A DNA stretch of 64,000 nucleotides from Lachnospiraceae bacterium (GCA_910574745.1 CAJTCE010000009.1:2732-66731); one strand, 5' to 3'; counted from the first letter of the stretch, positions 52,537 to 62,112 are shown. Numbers and translations: made by a program. Notes: generated by a model not told the origin, from the letters alone.

Positions 52537-53724
52537 CTAATTTTCTTTATAACTTTCCCGGTATTGCTTAGGCGTCATGCCCGTTGCCTTTTTGAAGGTC
52601 TGTCCGAAATGGCTCTGGGAAACAAAGCCCAGGGAATATGCTATGGTATCCAGGGAATTTTCCGTACAGATGAGCTGTTCTTTGGCAAATTTTATCTTTT
52701 CTCCTGCTATATATTCCGTCAGCTTCACGCCTTCTTCTTTTAAGAATAAATGCGAGAGATAACCCGGCGTGATTTCAAGCTCCTCTGCCAGTTCCCGAAC
52801 CGCCAGCTTAGAATGCAGTCTCTGCAAAATCAGCGCCTTACACCGGGTAATCAAAGGGTTCTGCTTTAACCCGAAAGAAAGATTCCTGACAGCCTTGCAG
52901 TATTCTATCTCCGCCTGGCGTCCGAAAGCCCGCACCTTGGCAACGTCCTTTAATTCCTCCACATGCTGGATAAATGCGTCCGACATGGAAAATGCAATTT
53001 CAGGCAGAAGGCCTCCTGAAATAGCAGAACGGGAAGCCAGCGTAATCAGAACAATTGCCAGATTTTTTTCATGACGCAGCGGATCGTGGGAAAGGGTTCC
53101 TATCTCTCCCACATAAATCTCCTGAAAGCTTTTCTTAAGCGCCTCCAGATCTCCTTTTTTAATAGCCTCCTGCTCTCTCGCTTCCTGTCCGTAAGGATTA
53201 TGTACGACCGAATTTTCCTGCAAATGGTCGAAAACCTCATGCACCTTTCCCTTCATGGCATGAACCAGCTTCTCATCACAAAAGCATTTCTGTAAAAGCT
53301 CATCCCTTGTGACTGTCTGACCGGTCAGAGATTCAAACAGCATCATTACCATTTCGCAAAAGGTGTTAAGCGTTGTATAGCTGACCCGATAGGGCTTTAA
53401 GGAGTCCATTTTGTGAGCCTTTACCAGATAAGCCGCCGCTTCCTTTTCCACATGCTTCAAACAGCAGGGGCCCAATAAATAAGTTTCCCTATTATTGCTG
53501 ACGATCCCATAAATGATCTGTTCCGCCTCCAGGTACAAAACCGGATACTCCGCTTTTCTTTTATCCAGCAGCAATTGGCGCAGGTCTTCATCCCGTTCAA
53601 TGACATCCTGCTGCTCTCCATGATCCACATAAACGTTGATCTGCGCCCCTGCGGCGTCATAAACATGAATCGGCGCATGGACCAAGTGGATAATATGACT
53701 GCACAGCTGTTCTATGTTTATCAT
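52537..53724 (-). CDS. AraC-family transcriptional regulator
   Basis: The 395-residue protein has a long N-terminal sensing part (MINIEQLCSHIIHLVHAPIHVYDAAG, with a middle helical region EKNLAIVLITLASRSAISGG) and a C-terminal AraC/XylS double helix-turn-helix (LAVRELAEELEITPGYLSHL, NSLDTIAYSLGFVSQSHFGQ, TGMTPKQYRESYKEN). The N-terminal half resembles the PocR/GAF-like sensors of clostridial regulators near glycoside hydrolase genes. It probably activates the neighbouring GH5/GPH/GH42/GH43 set. The start follows a GGGGGA element. Confidence 0.9.
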   Translation of the reverse strand: MINIEQLCSHIIHLVHAPIHVYDAAGAQINVYVDHGEQQDVIERDEDLRQLLLDKRKAEYPVLYLEAEQIIYGIVSNNRETYLLGPCCLKHVEKEAAAYLVKAHKMDSLKPYRVSYTTLNTFCEMVMMLFESLTGQTVTRDELLQKCFCDEKLVHAMKGKVHEVFDHLQENSVVHNPYGQEAREQEAIKKGDLEALKKSFQEIYVGEIGTLSHDPLRHEKNLAIVLITLASRSAISGGLLPEIAFSMSDAFIQHVEELKDVAKVRAFGRQAEIEYCKAVRNLSFGLKQNPLITRCKALILQRLHSKLAVRELAEELEITPGYLSHLFLKEEGVKLTEYIAGEKIKFAKEQLICTENSLDTIAYSLGFVSQSHFGQTFKKATGMTPKQYRESYKEN

Positions 53725-53896
53725 AAGAATCCCCCATAAATATTACTGTATTTACACAAATTGCAAACGAAAGAAGCATACTTGCCTGCACATTTGACCG
53801 CTATATTTTGTATATTTATTAAAACATTCTTGGGGACCGATGTCAATTTATGCCTTTTGTAAGTAAAAATTATTTTTACTGTTTTATCTATTTTTT

Positions 53897-53951
53897 CATA
53901 TGACAAACCGGCGGAAAATGTACTTACATTCCCGCCGGCTTTGTTTTTATC
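53897..53951 (-). repeat. Hairpin element, copy B (terminator-like)
   Basis: ACCGGCGGAAAATGTA pairs with TACATTCCCGCCGG; the left flank CATATGACAA is shared with copy A (45632-45686). It lies just after the HPr-like gene that ends the GH32 unit. Confidence 0.7.
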
Positions 53952-53959
53952 TTTGACAC

Positions 53960-54196
53960 TCAATCCTTGACAATATACTTATCAATGGAATCCAGCTCTT
54001 CCTTTGTGGGATCCGAGAGCTCCAGCAACATTTTTTTGGATAGATCCAAACTGAATATGCCCATAATGGACTTTGCATCAACAACATATTTCCCTGATTG
54101 TAATTGGGCATCTCCATTAAAATGAGCCACAACGGAAACGAACTCCTTTACCGCTTCAATGCTTCCCAAATAAACCCATACCTGCATCTGTTTCAT
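53960..54196 (-). CDS. Second HPr-like protein without the active-site histidine
   Basis: The 78-residue protein has HPr size and the conserved middle VDAKSIMGIFSLDLSKKMLLEL, equal to the SIMGVMSL region with the regulatory-Ser position kept (KSIMG). The GLHARPA segment is replaced by GSIEAVKEFV, so the phosphocarrier His is missing. Its ATG overlaps the GH32 stop (ATGA), so both are made from one message. A role as carbon-control cofactor (Crh-like) or regulator of the sugar unit is possible. Confidence 0.75.
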   Translation of the reverse strand: MKQMQVWVYLGSIEAVKEFVSVVAHFNGDAQLQSGKYVVDAKSIMGIFSLDLSKKMLLELSDPTKEELDSIDKYIVKD

Positions 54197-55539
54197 TCCT
54201 TTCCTGATTCAACCGTATAAATTTCCGGTTTCTCTTTACTATCAGTCCAAAGCTCTTTTTTCAACCCATAGACCGCATTGCTGATGACATATTCGCCATC
54301 GTTTACAAATACTTCCACCAGATTGTCATCCACATAAATGTCCACATGATATCCGTCTTTCAACTCAGGCGTCGCACACTGTGTCCTGTAATCTCCACAT
54401 TCCGCAAAAACCTCGCTTCTGTCCGTATGGATACAGCCGTCTTTCCTGGAAATCTTATAGCCTCCCACATCAATCGTTTCCTGTTCATGAAGGTCCATGC
54501 TGATACGGTATCCGCTTTCATGGGCTTCTCTTACTGCACTTATCCTTTGACTGTAGGCTTTTTTTACCTCAGGATGGGGACGGAAATAAATATGTCCCTT
54601 ACATACCTCCACTACCCGGGGCAGGCTGTACATTCCAATCCATTTTCCTTCTACCGGCTTTGGCATCCTAAGCCATGCCACAACGACTCTGTTGCCGTCC
54701 TTATCCACTGTGCTCTGGGGCGCATACAGATCCTGACCATAATCCAGATATTGATAGTCATCGGGTACGGTCATCTTGCAGCTTTCCTCTTCAAAGTCCA
54801 CAAGAGTACAGATTGCCTGATTCTCATAGGCGCCCTTTTCTTTCAATATTCCCATGGGAGAAAAAATAAGCACTTTTTCGTTATCTACTTCAAAATAATC
54901 CGGGCATTCCCACATCCAGCCAAAGCCCTCTTCTTTGGTCACACTGTTTTTATATTCCCAGTCCGTAAGATTTTCGCTCCGGTAAATCAGCAGCTGCCCC
55001 TTCCGCTCTTTTGTCAGACTTCCCAAGACCATATACCAGGCGTCTTTCCCTCTCCATACTTTAGGATCCCTTGTATGGGTCTTATCTCCGATTTCCGGAT
55101 TCTCAAGAGGAGGAATAATCACTTTTTTTTCTTTCGCGTTATCAAAATGAAACCCATCCTCCGAGCTGATCATAAGCTGTGCCGATTCAAATTGATCATT
55201 TAAACAGACATGAATATCCTCGGGATTGGTTTCGTGAAAATGAACTCCCGTATAAAACAGATGCATACGTCCGTCCGCCTCCACGGCGCTTCCTGAAAAG
55301 CATCCGTTCTGGTCTGCATATTTGCTGGGAAAAAGGGCAATGCCCTTATGCTCCCATGTCAGTAAGTCATCGCTGACTGCATGCCCCCAGTGCATGGTTC
55401 CCCACCGGGGTTCGTAAGGGAAATACTGATAAAACAAATGATATTTTCCTTTGTAGTAAATAAATCCATTGGGATCATTGATCCAGTTATTCGGCGCTTT
55501 TAAATGTGATTTCTGCTTCATCCTGATTTTTAACTCCAT
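54193..55539 (-). CDS. GH32 beta-fructofuranosidase / sucrose-6-phosphate hydrolase-like
   Basis: The 448-residue enzyme has all GH32 propeller motifs: APNNWINDPNGF with the nucleophile Asp, FYQYFPYEPRWGTMHWGHA, FSGSAV, THTRDPKVW (transition-state Asp) and MWECPDYFEV (acid/base Glu), then a C-terminal beta sandwich (VDIYVDDNLVEVFVNDGEYV). There is no signal peptide, so it hydrolyses imported sucrose or fructo-oligosaccharides in the cytoplasm. It follows the ABC-transporter ATPase gene by 99 bp and is coupled to the HPr-like gene. Confidence 0.93.
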   Translation of the reverse strand: MELKIRMKQKSHLKAPNNWINDPNGFIYYKGKYHLFYQYFPYEPRWGTMHWGHAVSDDLLTWEHKGIALFPSKYADQNGCFSGSAVEADGRMHLFYTGVHFHETNPEDIHVCLNDQFESAQLMISSEDGFHFDNAKEKKVIIPPLENPEIGDKTHTRDPKVWRGKDAWYMVLGSLTKERKGQLLIYRSENLTDWEYKNSVTKEEGFGWMWECPDYFEVDNEKVLIFSPMGILKEKGAYENQAICTLVDFEEESCKMTVPDDYQYLDYGQDLYAPQSTVDKDGNRVVVAWLRMPKPVEGKWIGMYSLPRVVEVCKGHIYFRPHPEVKKAYSQRISAVREAHESGYRISMDLHEQETIDVGGYKISRKDGCIHTDRSEVFAECGDYRTQCATPELKDGYHVDIYVDDNLVEVFVNDGEYVISNAVYGLKKELWTDSKEKPEIYTVESGKE

Positions 55540-55638
55540 TTCTGTTAATTCCTAAGAACTGCAAAGTGCCACAGAACTGCTCTCATATCCACTCTTAAAA
55601 AGGGTTCAGCCTCCCCCTATTCCTGCAGTCTTAAAAAT

Positions 55639-56739
55639 TTATTTTTCTAAAATATTTTCTTCTGTCTCTTTATCAAAGAAATGCATCTTTGTGGGAGAAA
55701 ATACAAATTCCAGTTTATCTCCCATCTGGCTGAGTTCATACTTGGAAACTCTTGCTACAGTCAGACTTCCTCCGTATGTAAAATACAGATTGTTTTCATT
55801 TCCCATAACCTCTGTATTTTCCACAATAGCCTGCTGAACATTAGCCTTGTATAACTCACGGTTCTGCTCATCCACCTTGATATCCTCGCCGCGGATTCCC
55901 ATAATCAGCTCTCCCTGATGGTCAGAAAGCCTTTCGGCAACAACATCGGGCAAGGTAATCTTTTTGCCATCCTCAAAGGTCATCTCTTCCCCTTTTACGG
56001 TTACGTTATAAAAATTCATCTGAGGAGAACCGATAAACCCTGCTACAAACTTGTTGATGGGATGCTCATATAAATCCATGGGCTTTCCTACCTGCTGCAT
56101 CACGCCATCCTTCATAATAACGATTCGATCCGCCATAGTCATGGCTTCTACCTGGTCATGGGTTACATAGATGGTTGTGGTGCCAAGCTGTCTGTGAAGC
56201 TTGCTGATTTCGTTTCTCATGCTGACACGAAGCTTTGCGTCCAAATTGGATAAAGGCTCATCCATAAGGAATACCTTCTGGTTCTTTACAATGGCACGGC
56301 CTAACGCAACTCTCTGCCTCTGTCCGCCGGAAAGATTTTTGGGCTTTCTGTAACGATATTCCTCTAAACCCAAAATGTCAACTGCCCAATCCACTTTTTT
56401 CTTAATTTCCTCTGCGGGAACCTTCATGTTCTTCAATCCGTATCCGATATTTTTTTCAACGGTCATATGGGGATACAGGGCGTAGTTCTGGAATACCATG
56501 GCGATTCCCCTGTCCTTGGGAGCCGTTTCATTTACCCTTTTCCCATCAATATACAAGTCCCCGCCCGTAATTTCTTCAAAACCGGCTATCATACGGAGAG
56601 TTGTTGATTTGCCGCAGCCGGAAGGGCCGACAAATGCGATAAATTCTTTTTCTTCAATATTGAGGGTAAAATCGGTTACGGAATTTCTTTCGGCATTTTC
56701 ATATTTTTTATTAATCTTTTTCAATTCTATAAAGCTCAT
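55639..56739 (-). CDS. Sugar ABC transporter ATPase (MsmK/UgpC-like)
   Basis: The 366-residue ATPase has GPSGCGKST (Walker A), LSGGQRQRVALGRAIV (signature), LMDEPLSNLDAKLR (Walker B), VTHDQVEAMTMADRI and the C-terminal OB/TOBE domain (FIGSPQMNFYNVTV, LIMGIRGEDI) of the CUT1 class. ATG 56739 is chosen as the start of MSFIELKKINKKYENAE. It follows the MalG-type permease gene and powers that importer. Many clostridia use one shared MsmK; a dedicated copy in this operon is notable but not rare. Confidence 0.92.
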   Translation of the reverse strand: MSFIELKKINKKYENAERNSVTDFTLNIEEKEFIAFVGPSGCGKSTTLRMIAGFEEITGGDLYIDGKRVNETAPKDRGIAMVFQNYALYPHMTVEKNIGYGLKNMKVPAEEIKKKVDWAVDILGLEEYRYRKPKNLSGGQRQRVALGRAIVKNQKVFLMDEPLSNLDAKLRVSMRNEISKLHRQLGTTTIYVTHDQVEAMTMADRIVIMKDGVMQQVGKPMDLYEHPINKFVAGFIGSPQMNFYNVTVKGEEMTFEDGKKITLPDVVAERLSDHQGELIMGIRGEDIKVDEQNRELYKANVQQAIVENTEVMGNENNLYFTYGGSLTVARVSKYELSQMGDKLEFVFSPTKMHFFDKETEENILEK

Positions 56740-56743
56740 AATC

Positions 56744-57595
56744 TCATCCTTCCTTTGAACCTGTTGAGGTAACACCTTCTACAATCTGTTTTGAGAACAA
56801 CGAATAAATGATAATAACAGGAATGGTAATCAATGTAATGACCGCCAGGGTCTGCCCCATTGTGGTATTATCGTTGGAGGTAATGGAGTTTAAACCAATC
56901 TGCGCCGTCAAAAGATCGCTGGAGGTAAATACCAGTGAGGGCCAGAGGTAATCATTCCATACATTCAAAAATGTAAATACGCTGACGGTTGCCACAACCG
57001 TTTTTGACATGGGCAGTACCATGGTAAAAAAGTATTTCAGGGGGCCGCAGAAGTCAAGCTGCGCCGCTTCATAAACATCATCCGGCAGACTGATGAATAC
57101 CTGCCTGAAAAGGAAAATGTTGAAAGGATTCACGATCATGGGCAGAATGTAGCCGATCACGGTATTTAAAAGCCCCACCTTGGCAATCATCAGAAAATGA
57201 ATGGTCAAAATCGTTTCCATCGGCACAATCTGTAACAGCAGGATGATCAGCACCCATCTTTCCCGGAAAGGAAACTTAATCTTAGCCAGGGCATATCCTG
57301 CAAGCCCGTTTACAATGATTCCTAAAACGATTAGGATAGCTGCATAAAACAGGGTATTTACCATGTATTTCAAAAATTTAGTATCCGTCAGGATGGTAAT
57401 ATAGTTGTCAAAGAAGTTTCCGCTTAGGGCAGGAGGTATAAATGCCTTTATGGTATTCATATCCGCTGTAATAGCCGCATCCCCTTTAAAGGAATTGGCA
57501 AGCATCCAGATTACCGGAAACAGGAAAAACAAGGATGCTATTAAAAGGATGATAACTAAAATCCAGTTAGCCGTTTTTTGCTTTTTTGTTAACAT
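56744..57595 (-). CDS. Sugar ABC transporter permease (MalG-type)
   Basis: The 283-residue protein has six membrane helices and the EAA loop (DVYEAAQLDFCGPLKYFFTMVLPMSKTV) that contacts the ATPase. The opening WILVIILLIASLFFLFPVIWMLANSF is typical of MalG partners. It overlaps the MalF-type gene by 29 bp and is followed by the ATPase gene. SD AAGGAGGA precedes the start. Confidence 0.92.
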   Translation of the reverse strand: MLTKKQKTANWILVIILLIASLFFLFPVIWMLANSFKGDAAITADMNTIKAFIPPALSGNFFDNYITILTDTKFLKYMVNTLFYAAILIVLGIIVNGLAGYALAKIKFPFRERWVLIILLLQIVPMETILTIHFLMIAKVGLLNTVIGYILPMIVNPFNIFLFRQVFISLPDDVYEAAQLDFCGPLKYFFTMVLPMSKTVVATVSVFTFLNVWNDYLWPSLVFTSSDLLTAQIGLNSITSNDNTTMGQTLAVITLITIPVIIIYSLFSKQIVEGVTSTGSKEG

Positions 57596-58472
57596 GTTTA
57601 TCCTCCTTGTCTCTCGTTAAGATTGATTGGATCACGGTCAGAATCATAACAAAGATTGCAAATACTATCGCCATGGTAGATGCAATACCGATCTCCCAGT
57701 TTACGGTACCTGTTTCATAAATATTGTAGACCATGGTATAGGTGGAATGGGATGGTCCGCCGCCCGTCATAACCATTGGCTGTACAATCATACGGAACGC
57801 TCCGATTGTAACTGTAATGAATACAAATACACAAAGGGGCTTCAATTCGGGTAAGGTAATATCCTTAAATTTCTGCCAGGAGCTTGCATGATCCATCTCC
57901 GCCGCTTCATAGAGCGCCGGGTTAATGGCCTGAAGTCCTCCCAAAAAGATGATCATCTGATAGCCTACTCCCTGCCACACACTCATAAGAGCGATGGACG
58001 GCAGCGCCTGGCTTGCGCTGTGGATAAAGGGCTGTGCATTGATTCCCAGATTCCCTAAAATTGTATTCAAAATACCTTCCGGGCTGTAAATCTGCATCCA
58101 GAGAGTTGATACGACCGCCAGCGACATAACCACCGGAACAAAGAATGCCACTTTAAAATATTTCTTGCAGTGGGTAACCTTATTAATTAAAAGAGCCAGC
58201 CCCAGTGCACCCAGTCCCTGACACGGCAAAATGATCAAAACGAATTTTACCGTATTAAAGAAGGACTGTAAGAACAATTCATCTTTAAACAATTTTCCGT
58301 AGTTTTCAAATCCTACGAAGTGTGTAAGGTTCGGACTTAAGGCAAAATAATCGGTAAAGCTGAACACCAGCGTCAGAATCATGGGAATGAATAAAAATAT
58401 GGTAAGCAGCACCAGCGCCGGTCCGAAAAACGCCATTCCCATGATTGTATTTGATTTTTTCTTCTTCATCAT
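57567..58472 (-). CDS. Sugar ABC transporter permease (MalF-type)
   Basis: The 301-residue protein has six helices and the EAA loop ALYEAAEMDHASSWQKFKDITLPEL. Typical MalF-type opening GMAFFGPALVLLTIFLFIPMILTLVFSF. It overlaps the binding-protein stop by 4 bp (ATGA) and forms the channel with the MalG-type partner. Confidence 0.92.
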   Translation of the reverse strand: MMKKKKSNTIMGMAFFGPALVLLTIFLFIPMILTLVFSFTDYFALSPNLTHFVGFENYGKLFKDELFLQSFFNTVKFVLIILPCQGLGALGLALLINKVTHCKKYFKVAFFVPVVMSLAVVSTLWMQIYSPEGILNTILGNLGINAQPFIHSASQALPSIALMSVWQGVGYQMIIFLGGLQAINPALYEAAEMDHASSWQKFKDITLPELKPLCVFVFITVTIGAFRMIVQPMVMTGGGPSHSTYTMVYNIYETGTVNWEIGIASTMAIVFAIFVMILTVIQSILTRDKEDKHVNKKAKNG

Positions 58473-59791
58473 TCTCTCACATAACGTTCTAATTTCGCGT
58501 TAATCCTTTCTACAGATTTATCCAATGCACTTTTTGTTTCCATTCCCCCAAGGGCGATATCTTCCAAGGCCTGCTGGAAGGATGTGCTTACCTGCGGATA
58601 AACAGGCGTTTTCGGTCTGGGATGACCGTAAGTACTCAATTGGTTGTATAATGCGTTATAGTTTTCATCAGTCCGGAAAATTTCTATCTGCTCAAATGCC
58701 CCATAAGTAGAAGGCAGGTTCTTGGTAAGATTCCAGATATATACGCCGCTTTCCACACCGCTCATCCATTTGACCAGCTCTGTTGCGCCTTCCAGATGTT
58801 CAGTATTGGCAGACGCCGCATAAGCCCATGAGCCTGTAGGGGTATATCTTCCTCCGTCCCAGTTGTCGCTGACAACATAAGGCGCTACGCCTAAGTTGAT
58901 ATCGGGATAGCTGGTATAAATGGTATTTACTTCCCATGCTCCGTCAAATTTAAATGCCGCCCTTCCGCTTTCAAACAAAAACTCGATGGGTGTAGCAGAC
59001 ATATAGCCGTTATCTACAATGGTCTTGAAATATTCCATTGTCTCTGCATTGGCGTCGGAGTTAAAATATCCGTCTACGGTAAGTCCGTCGTCGCTTACTA
59101 AGTCGCCGCCGTTAGACCAGATAAAGGGGGCGTAATAGTAAATGCTGGCTTCTCCTACCGGGAAGGTCATATCCAATGCATAGCCGTTTTTTTCTGCCAT
59201 GATGGGTTTTAACTGCTCCAGTATTTCCAGAAATTCCGACCAAGTCCAAGGGTGGTCCGCATCGGGTACTTCAATTCCCGCTTCTTCTAAGATGTCCTTG
59301 TTGTAGTACATCCCCACACTGGATTCCAGAACGCCTAAAGCATACAGTTTTCCGTCATAGGTTCCCTGTTCGATAATGGATTCCAGATAAACCGCCTTTT
59401 CTTCTTCCGGAATTTCAGCTAAAGGCTGGATAATCCCGTTTGCCGCATAGGCGGATACATTGGGTCCGTCTACTGTCAGTACATCCGGCAGTCCTCCCGA
59501 CATGACCGAAGCATTTACCTTGTCGGAATAACCGCCGCCGCTGTCATTTCTCGGGATAAATTCAATGTCGGCAAAATAAACTCCGTCATACGCCTCATTG
59601 AATCCTTCTACCGACTTCTTGTAGGCTTCCCCTTCCGGCGTGTCCTCAATGGTATGTACCCATAAAGAAAGATAGGTTTCTCCTTCGTCATAGCCCTCCA
59701 CATCTCCGGGCGAGACCTTTTTTCCCTGGCAGCCTGTCAGAAAGCCCATGACAAGCAGCAAAATGAGGGATTTCAAAATTATCTTTTTCAT
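58469..59791 (-). CDS. Sugar-binding lipoprotein of the CUT1 ABC importer
   Basis: The 440-residue protein has a lipoprotein signal (KSLILLLVMGFLTGC) and the family-1 binding-protein fold: YLSLWVHTIEDTPEGEAYKK, MSGGLPDVLTVDGPNVSAYA, GKLYALGVLESSVGMYYNKDIL, DGAWEVNTIYTSYPDINLGV and WMSGVESGVYIWNLTKNLPS. It is the first gene of the operon, directly behind the promoter/operator. With GH32 in the unit the ligand is probably sucrose or a short fructan. SD AGGAGG precedes the start. Confidence 0.92.
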   Translation of the reverse strand: MKKIILKSLILLLVMGFLTGCQGKKVSPGDVEGYDEGETYLSLWVHTIEDTPEGEAYKKSVEGFNEAYDGVYFADIEFIPRNDSGGGYSDKVNASVMSGGLPDVLTVDGPNVSAYAANGIIQPLAEIPEEEKAVYLESIIEQGTYDGKLYALGVLESSVGMYYNKDILEEAGIEVPDADHPWTWSEFLEILEQLKPIMAEKNGYALDMTFPVGEASIYYYAPFIWSNGGDLVSDDGLTVDGYFNSDANAETMEYFKTIVDNGYMSATPIEFLFESGRAAFKFDGAWEVNTIYTSYPDINLGVAPYVVSDNWDGGRYTPTGSWAYAASANTEHLEGATELVKWMSGVESGVYIWNLTKNLPSTYGAFEQIEIFRTDENYNALYNQLSTYGHPRPKTPVYPQVSTSFQQALEDIALGGMETKSALDKSVERINAKLERYVRE

Positions 59792-59859
59792 TTCTTCCTC
59801 TTTTCCTCCTTTATCTTTTCTTTTTTATAACCTTATAATCCCGCTTCTTTGTAACCGGT

Positions 59860-59888
59860 AAAGTAACCGGTTACTTTATGATATTATA
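59860..59888 (-). promoter_or_regulatory. Operator and -10 element of the GH32/ABC operon
   Basis: An 18-bp perfect palindrome AAAGTAACCGGTTACTTT (59860-59877) lies just downstream of TATAAT on the minus strand (59888-59883), so it covers the transcription start. A further half-site GTAACCGG stands at 59851-59858. This is a good LacI-family operator. The 377-bp gap holds these sites and no gene. Confidence 0.78.
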
Positions 59889-59977
59889 GTAGCATCTAAA
59901 ATATGCACCGTCAACGGTATTTTTTATTTTCATTACTTTTTTACGAATACCGTACGATTCATTTGTGAAATCTGTAC

Positions 59978-60033
59978 AAAACCGGTTACTTAACCAGTTA
60001 CTTGTTGTTTTCATTTTTATTTTTTGTTATACT
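59978..60033 (+). promoter_or_regulatory. Operator and promoter of the divergent LacI gene
   Basis: AACCGGTTACT and a variant AACCAGTTACTTG stand in tandem at 59979-60003, followed by TTGTTT (60005-60010), a 17-bp spacer and TATACT (60028-60033). A third core AAAACCGGTTTT is at 60069-60080 in the leader, which suggests autoregulation. Confidence 0.65.
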
Positions 60034-60168
60034 GTTAAGAAGAATTGGTACACCCTTTAAGGTTATGGAAAACCGGTTTTTCATAACACATTTTTCATGA
60101 TACATTCTCTTGACTAACGGTATACTTTAAACTGTGAGTGACAGGTATTATTTAATGAGGAAATAGAA

Positions 60169-61194
60169 ATGGCAAAAAAAAGCGTAACCTTTAATGATAT
60201 TGCAAGATATACAAATTTTTCAAAAACCACGATTTCCCGATATTTCAACAATCCGGATTCCCTGACTTTGGAAAACCAGCAAAAAATAGCGGACGCCCTT
60301 GTTGCCCTGAATTACCAGGAAAACAAAGTTGCCCGTATTCTGGCAAACGGTAAAACCGAATTTGTGGGCATCATCATTCCGAATTTGTATCATCACTATT
60401 ATTCCCAGATGCTAACTGAAATTTTATCTTCCTACGAAGCCTTCGGTTATAAATTTCTTGTATTTGTGGGAAATGATAATGAAGATGTGGAAAGGCAATA
60501 TATCCAGGAACTGCTTGCTTATAAAATTGAAGGAATGATCATTTTGAGCGATACCATTTCTTCCAAGGAGCTGGCGTCTTATAATCTTCCCATTGTTACC
60601 ATTGAACGGGAGGATGAATATACCTGCAGCGTAAATTCCGACAACTATATGGGCGGTATCCAAGCCACAAGCCTGCTGTGTAAAAGCGGTTGTGATATTC
60701 TTCTGCATATTAATTCCGATATTTCTCCCAATGTTCCTGCTTACGGACGAATTCAAGGGTTTCTTGATGTCTGCAAGGAACATCGGATAGCGCATGAGCT
60801 GATCTTGAAGAATCTGGGAAGTACCTATGAAGAGCATGTCCTTCATCTTTCAGAAATTTTAGAATCCTTGGAAAAAAAATATGCCGGAAGAAAAAAAGGC
60901 ATCTTTATTTCCAACGACACTGCTGCCAATGTCATGCTGAATCTTTTAATTAAAAAATATGGGACTCTGCCGGACGACTACCGACTGATTGGATATGACG
61001 GCTCCCCTGTCTCAAAATCTGCCATTATTCCCATCAGTACCGTAGGACAGCAGATTGAAAAAATAGCATATGAAACCATGGAGCTTTTAGTAATGCAGAT
61101 GGATGAGCGCAAAAAGAGAAAACCCGTTTTGCTGGATGTGCCTATTCATAAGGTGGTTACTCCCGTTTTGCTTCGGCGGGAAACCACGTCTTAA
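60169..61194 (+). CDS. LacI-family repressor of the GH32/ABC operon
   Basis: The 341-residue regulator has the LacI headpiece (VTFNDIARYTNFSKTTISRYF, NYQENKVARILANGKTEFVG) and effector domain (IIIPNLYHHYYSQMLTEIL, IEGMIILSDTI, KKGIFISNDTAANVMLNLL, RLIGYDGSPVSKSAIIPISTV). It is divergent from the sugar ABC operon with operators for both. The inducer is probably a fructose-containing sugar or its phosphate. The start follows GAGGAAATAGAA. Confidence 0.92.
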   Translation: MAKKSVTFNDIARYTNFSKTTISRYFNNPDSLTLENQQKIADALVALNYQENKVARILANGKTEFVGIIIPNLYHHYYSQMLTEILSSYEAFGYKFLVFVGNDNEDVERQYIQELLAYKIEGMIILSDTISSKELASYNLPIVTIEREDEYTCSVNSDNYMGGIQATSLLCKSGCDILLHINSDISPNVPAYGRIQGFLDVCKEHRIAHELILKNLGSTYEEHVLHLSEILESLEKKYAGRKKGIFISNDTAANVMLNLLIKKYGTLPDDYRLIGYDGSPVSKSAIIPISTVGQQIEKIAYETMELLVMQMDERKKRKPVLLDVPIHKVVTPVLLRRETTS

Positions 61195-61389
61195 GGGGTC
61201 TTGGCAGATAAACGGCTTATATGCTGTTGGCACTGTAGACTGATCCTCATACAACTGAATCTGATTTCCAAATCTTCCACACCTTAAAAACCCCTGCTTT
61301 TAAATTATTCTGCGGATTTTAAAAGCATTGATTACTCCTCATCTTATTCAGGAAACCAGACATATTTTTTCTCCTTTACCATTCGGTCT

Positions 61390-62112
61390 CTATTGCATTC
61401 CAAACTTTTCCCGCATGGCAATGAGCCTTTCAATCTGCTCATCCGTCAAAATATTCCGCTTGCCGATTATCTTTTCCGTAAGCATCAGAAGATTGGCGTA
61501 ATATTCCATGGATTCCAGACGGTAATATGCTCTGTAAGCATCCCCTGCCCAGGTAACCGCGCCGTGGTTTGCAAGCAGTAACCCACTGTGGGTACGGCAA
61601 TAAGGTGCAATGACCTCCGGCACTTCCTCGGAACCCAGCTCCGCATAAGGCGCCACCGGCACATTTCCAAGGGTAATGACTGCTTCCGCCAGTATAGGAG
61701 TATCCAAAGGAATCCCCGCAATGGCAAAACAGGTACAGATGGGCGGATGGGCATGGCAAACGGATTTGATCTTTGGATTTTCTTTATAAGCCCGCAAATG
61801 CATTTTAAGCTCTGAAGAAGGCTTATAAGTTCCCTCAAGTATATTGCCGTCCAAGTCCACCTTAACCAGCATTTTCTTTTTCATAAAGCCCTTGGAAACC
61901 CCCGTAGGCGTTGCCCAGACCTCGTTATCCCCCGTTTTTATGGAAATATTGCCGTCATTGGCCGCTACGAAATTTTTCACATACATTCTTTGTCCGATAT
62001 CGATAATCGCTTTTTTGGCGTCCTTCTCTGACATATAGACAGTCTGCTTTATATCTTTCTGGTTTTCTTCATTTTTTATCAGCTTCTTTTTGGCTTTTTC
62101 GCCTCTCTTCAC
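61390..62112 (-). CDS. Class II aldolase, probable 5-methylthioribulose-/5-deoxyribulose-1-phosphate aldolase
   Basis: The protein is up to 240 residues from a GTG at 62112 that overlaps the mtnA stop by 4 bp (GTGA) and has GAGGGGGAG upstream; a shorter start [10 protein letters not shown] is at 62034. It has the class II set [38 protein letters not shown] (Glu), [12 protein letters not shown] (His pair) and [12 protein letters not shown] (third His). Coupling to mtnA matches the Ald2 enzyme of the DHAP shunt, which splits 5-methylthioribulose-1-P or 5-deoxyribulose-1-P to DHAP and an aldehyde. FucA-like activity is the alternative. Confidence 0.85.
   Translation of the reverse strand: MKRGEKAKKKLIKNEENQKDIKQTVYMSEKDAKKAIIDIGQRMYVKNFVAANDGNISIKTGDNEVWATPTGVSKGFMKKKMLVKVDLDGNILEGTYKPSSELKMHLRAYKENPKIKSVCHAHPPICTCFAIAGIPLDTPILAEAVITLGNVPVAPYAELGSEEVPEVIAPYCRTHSGLLLANHGAVTWAGDAYRAYYRLESMEYYANLLMLTEKIIGKRNILTDEQIERLIAMREKFGMQ

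Noticed and set aside
54346-55203. 285-residue plus-strand frame
   Set aside because: Shadow of the GH32 gene, whose motifs are complete on the other strand.
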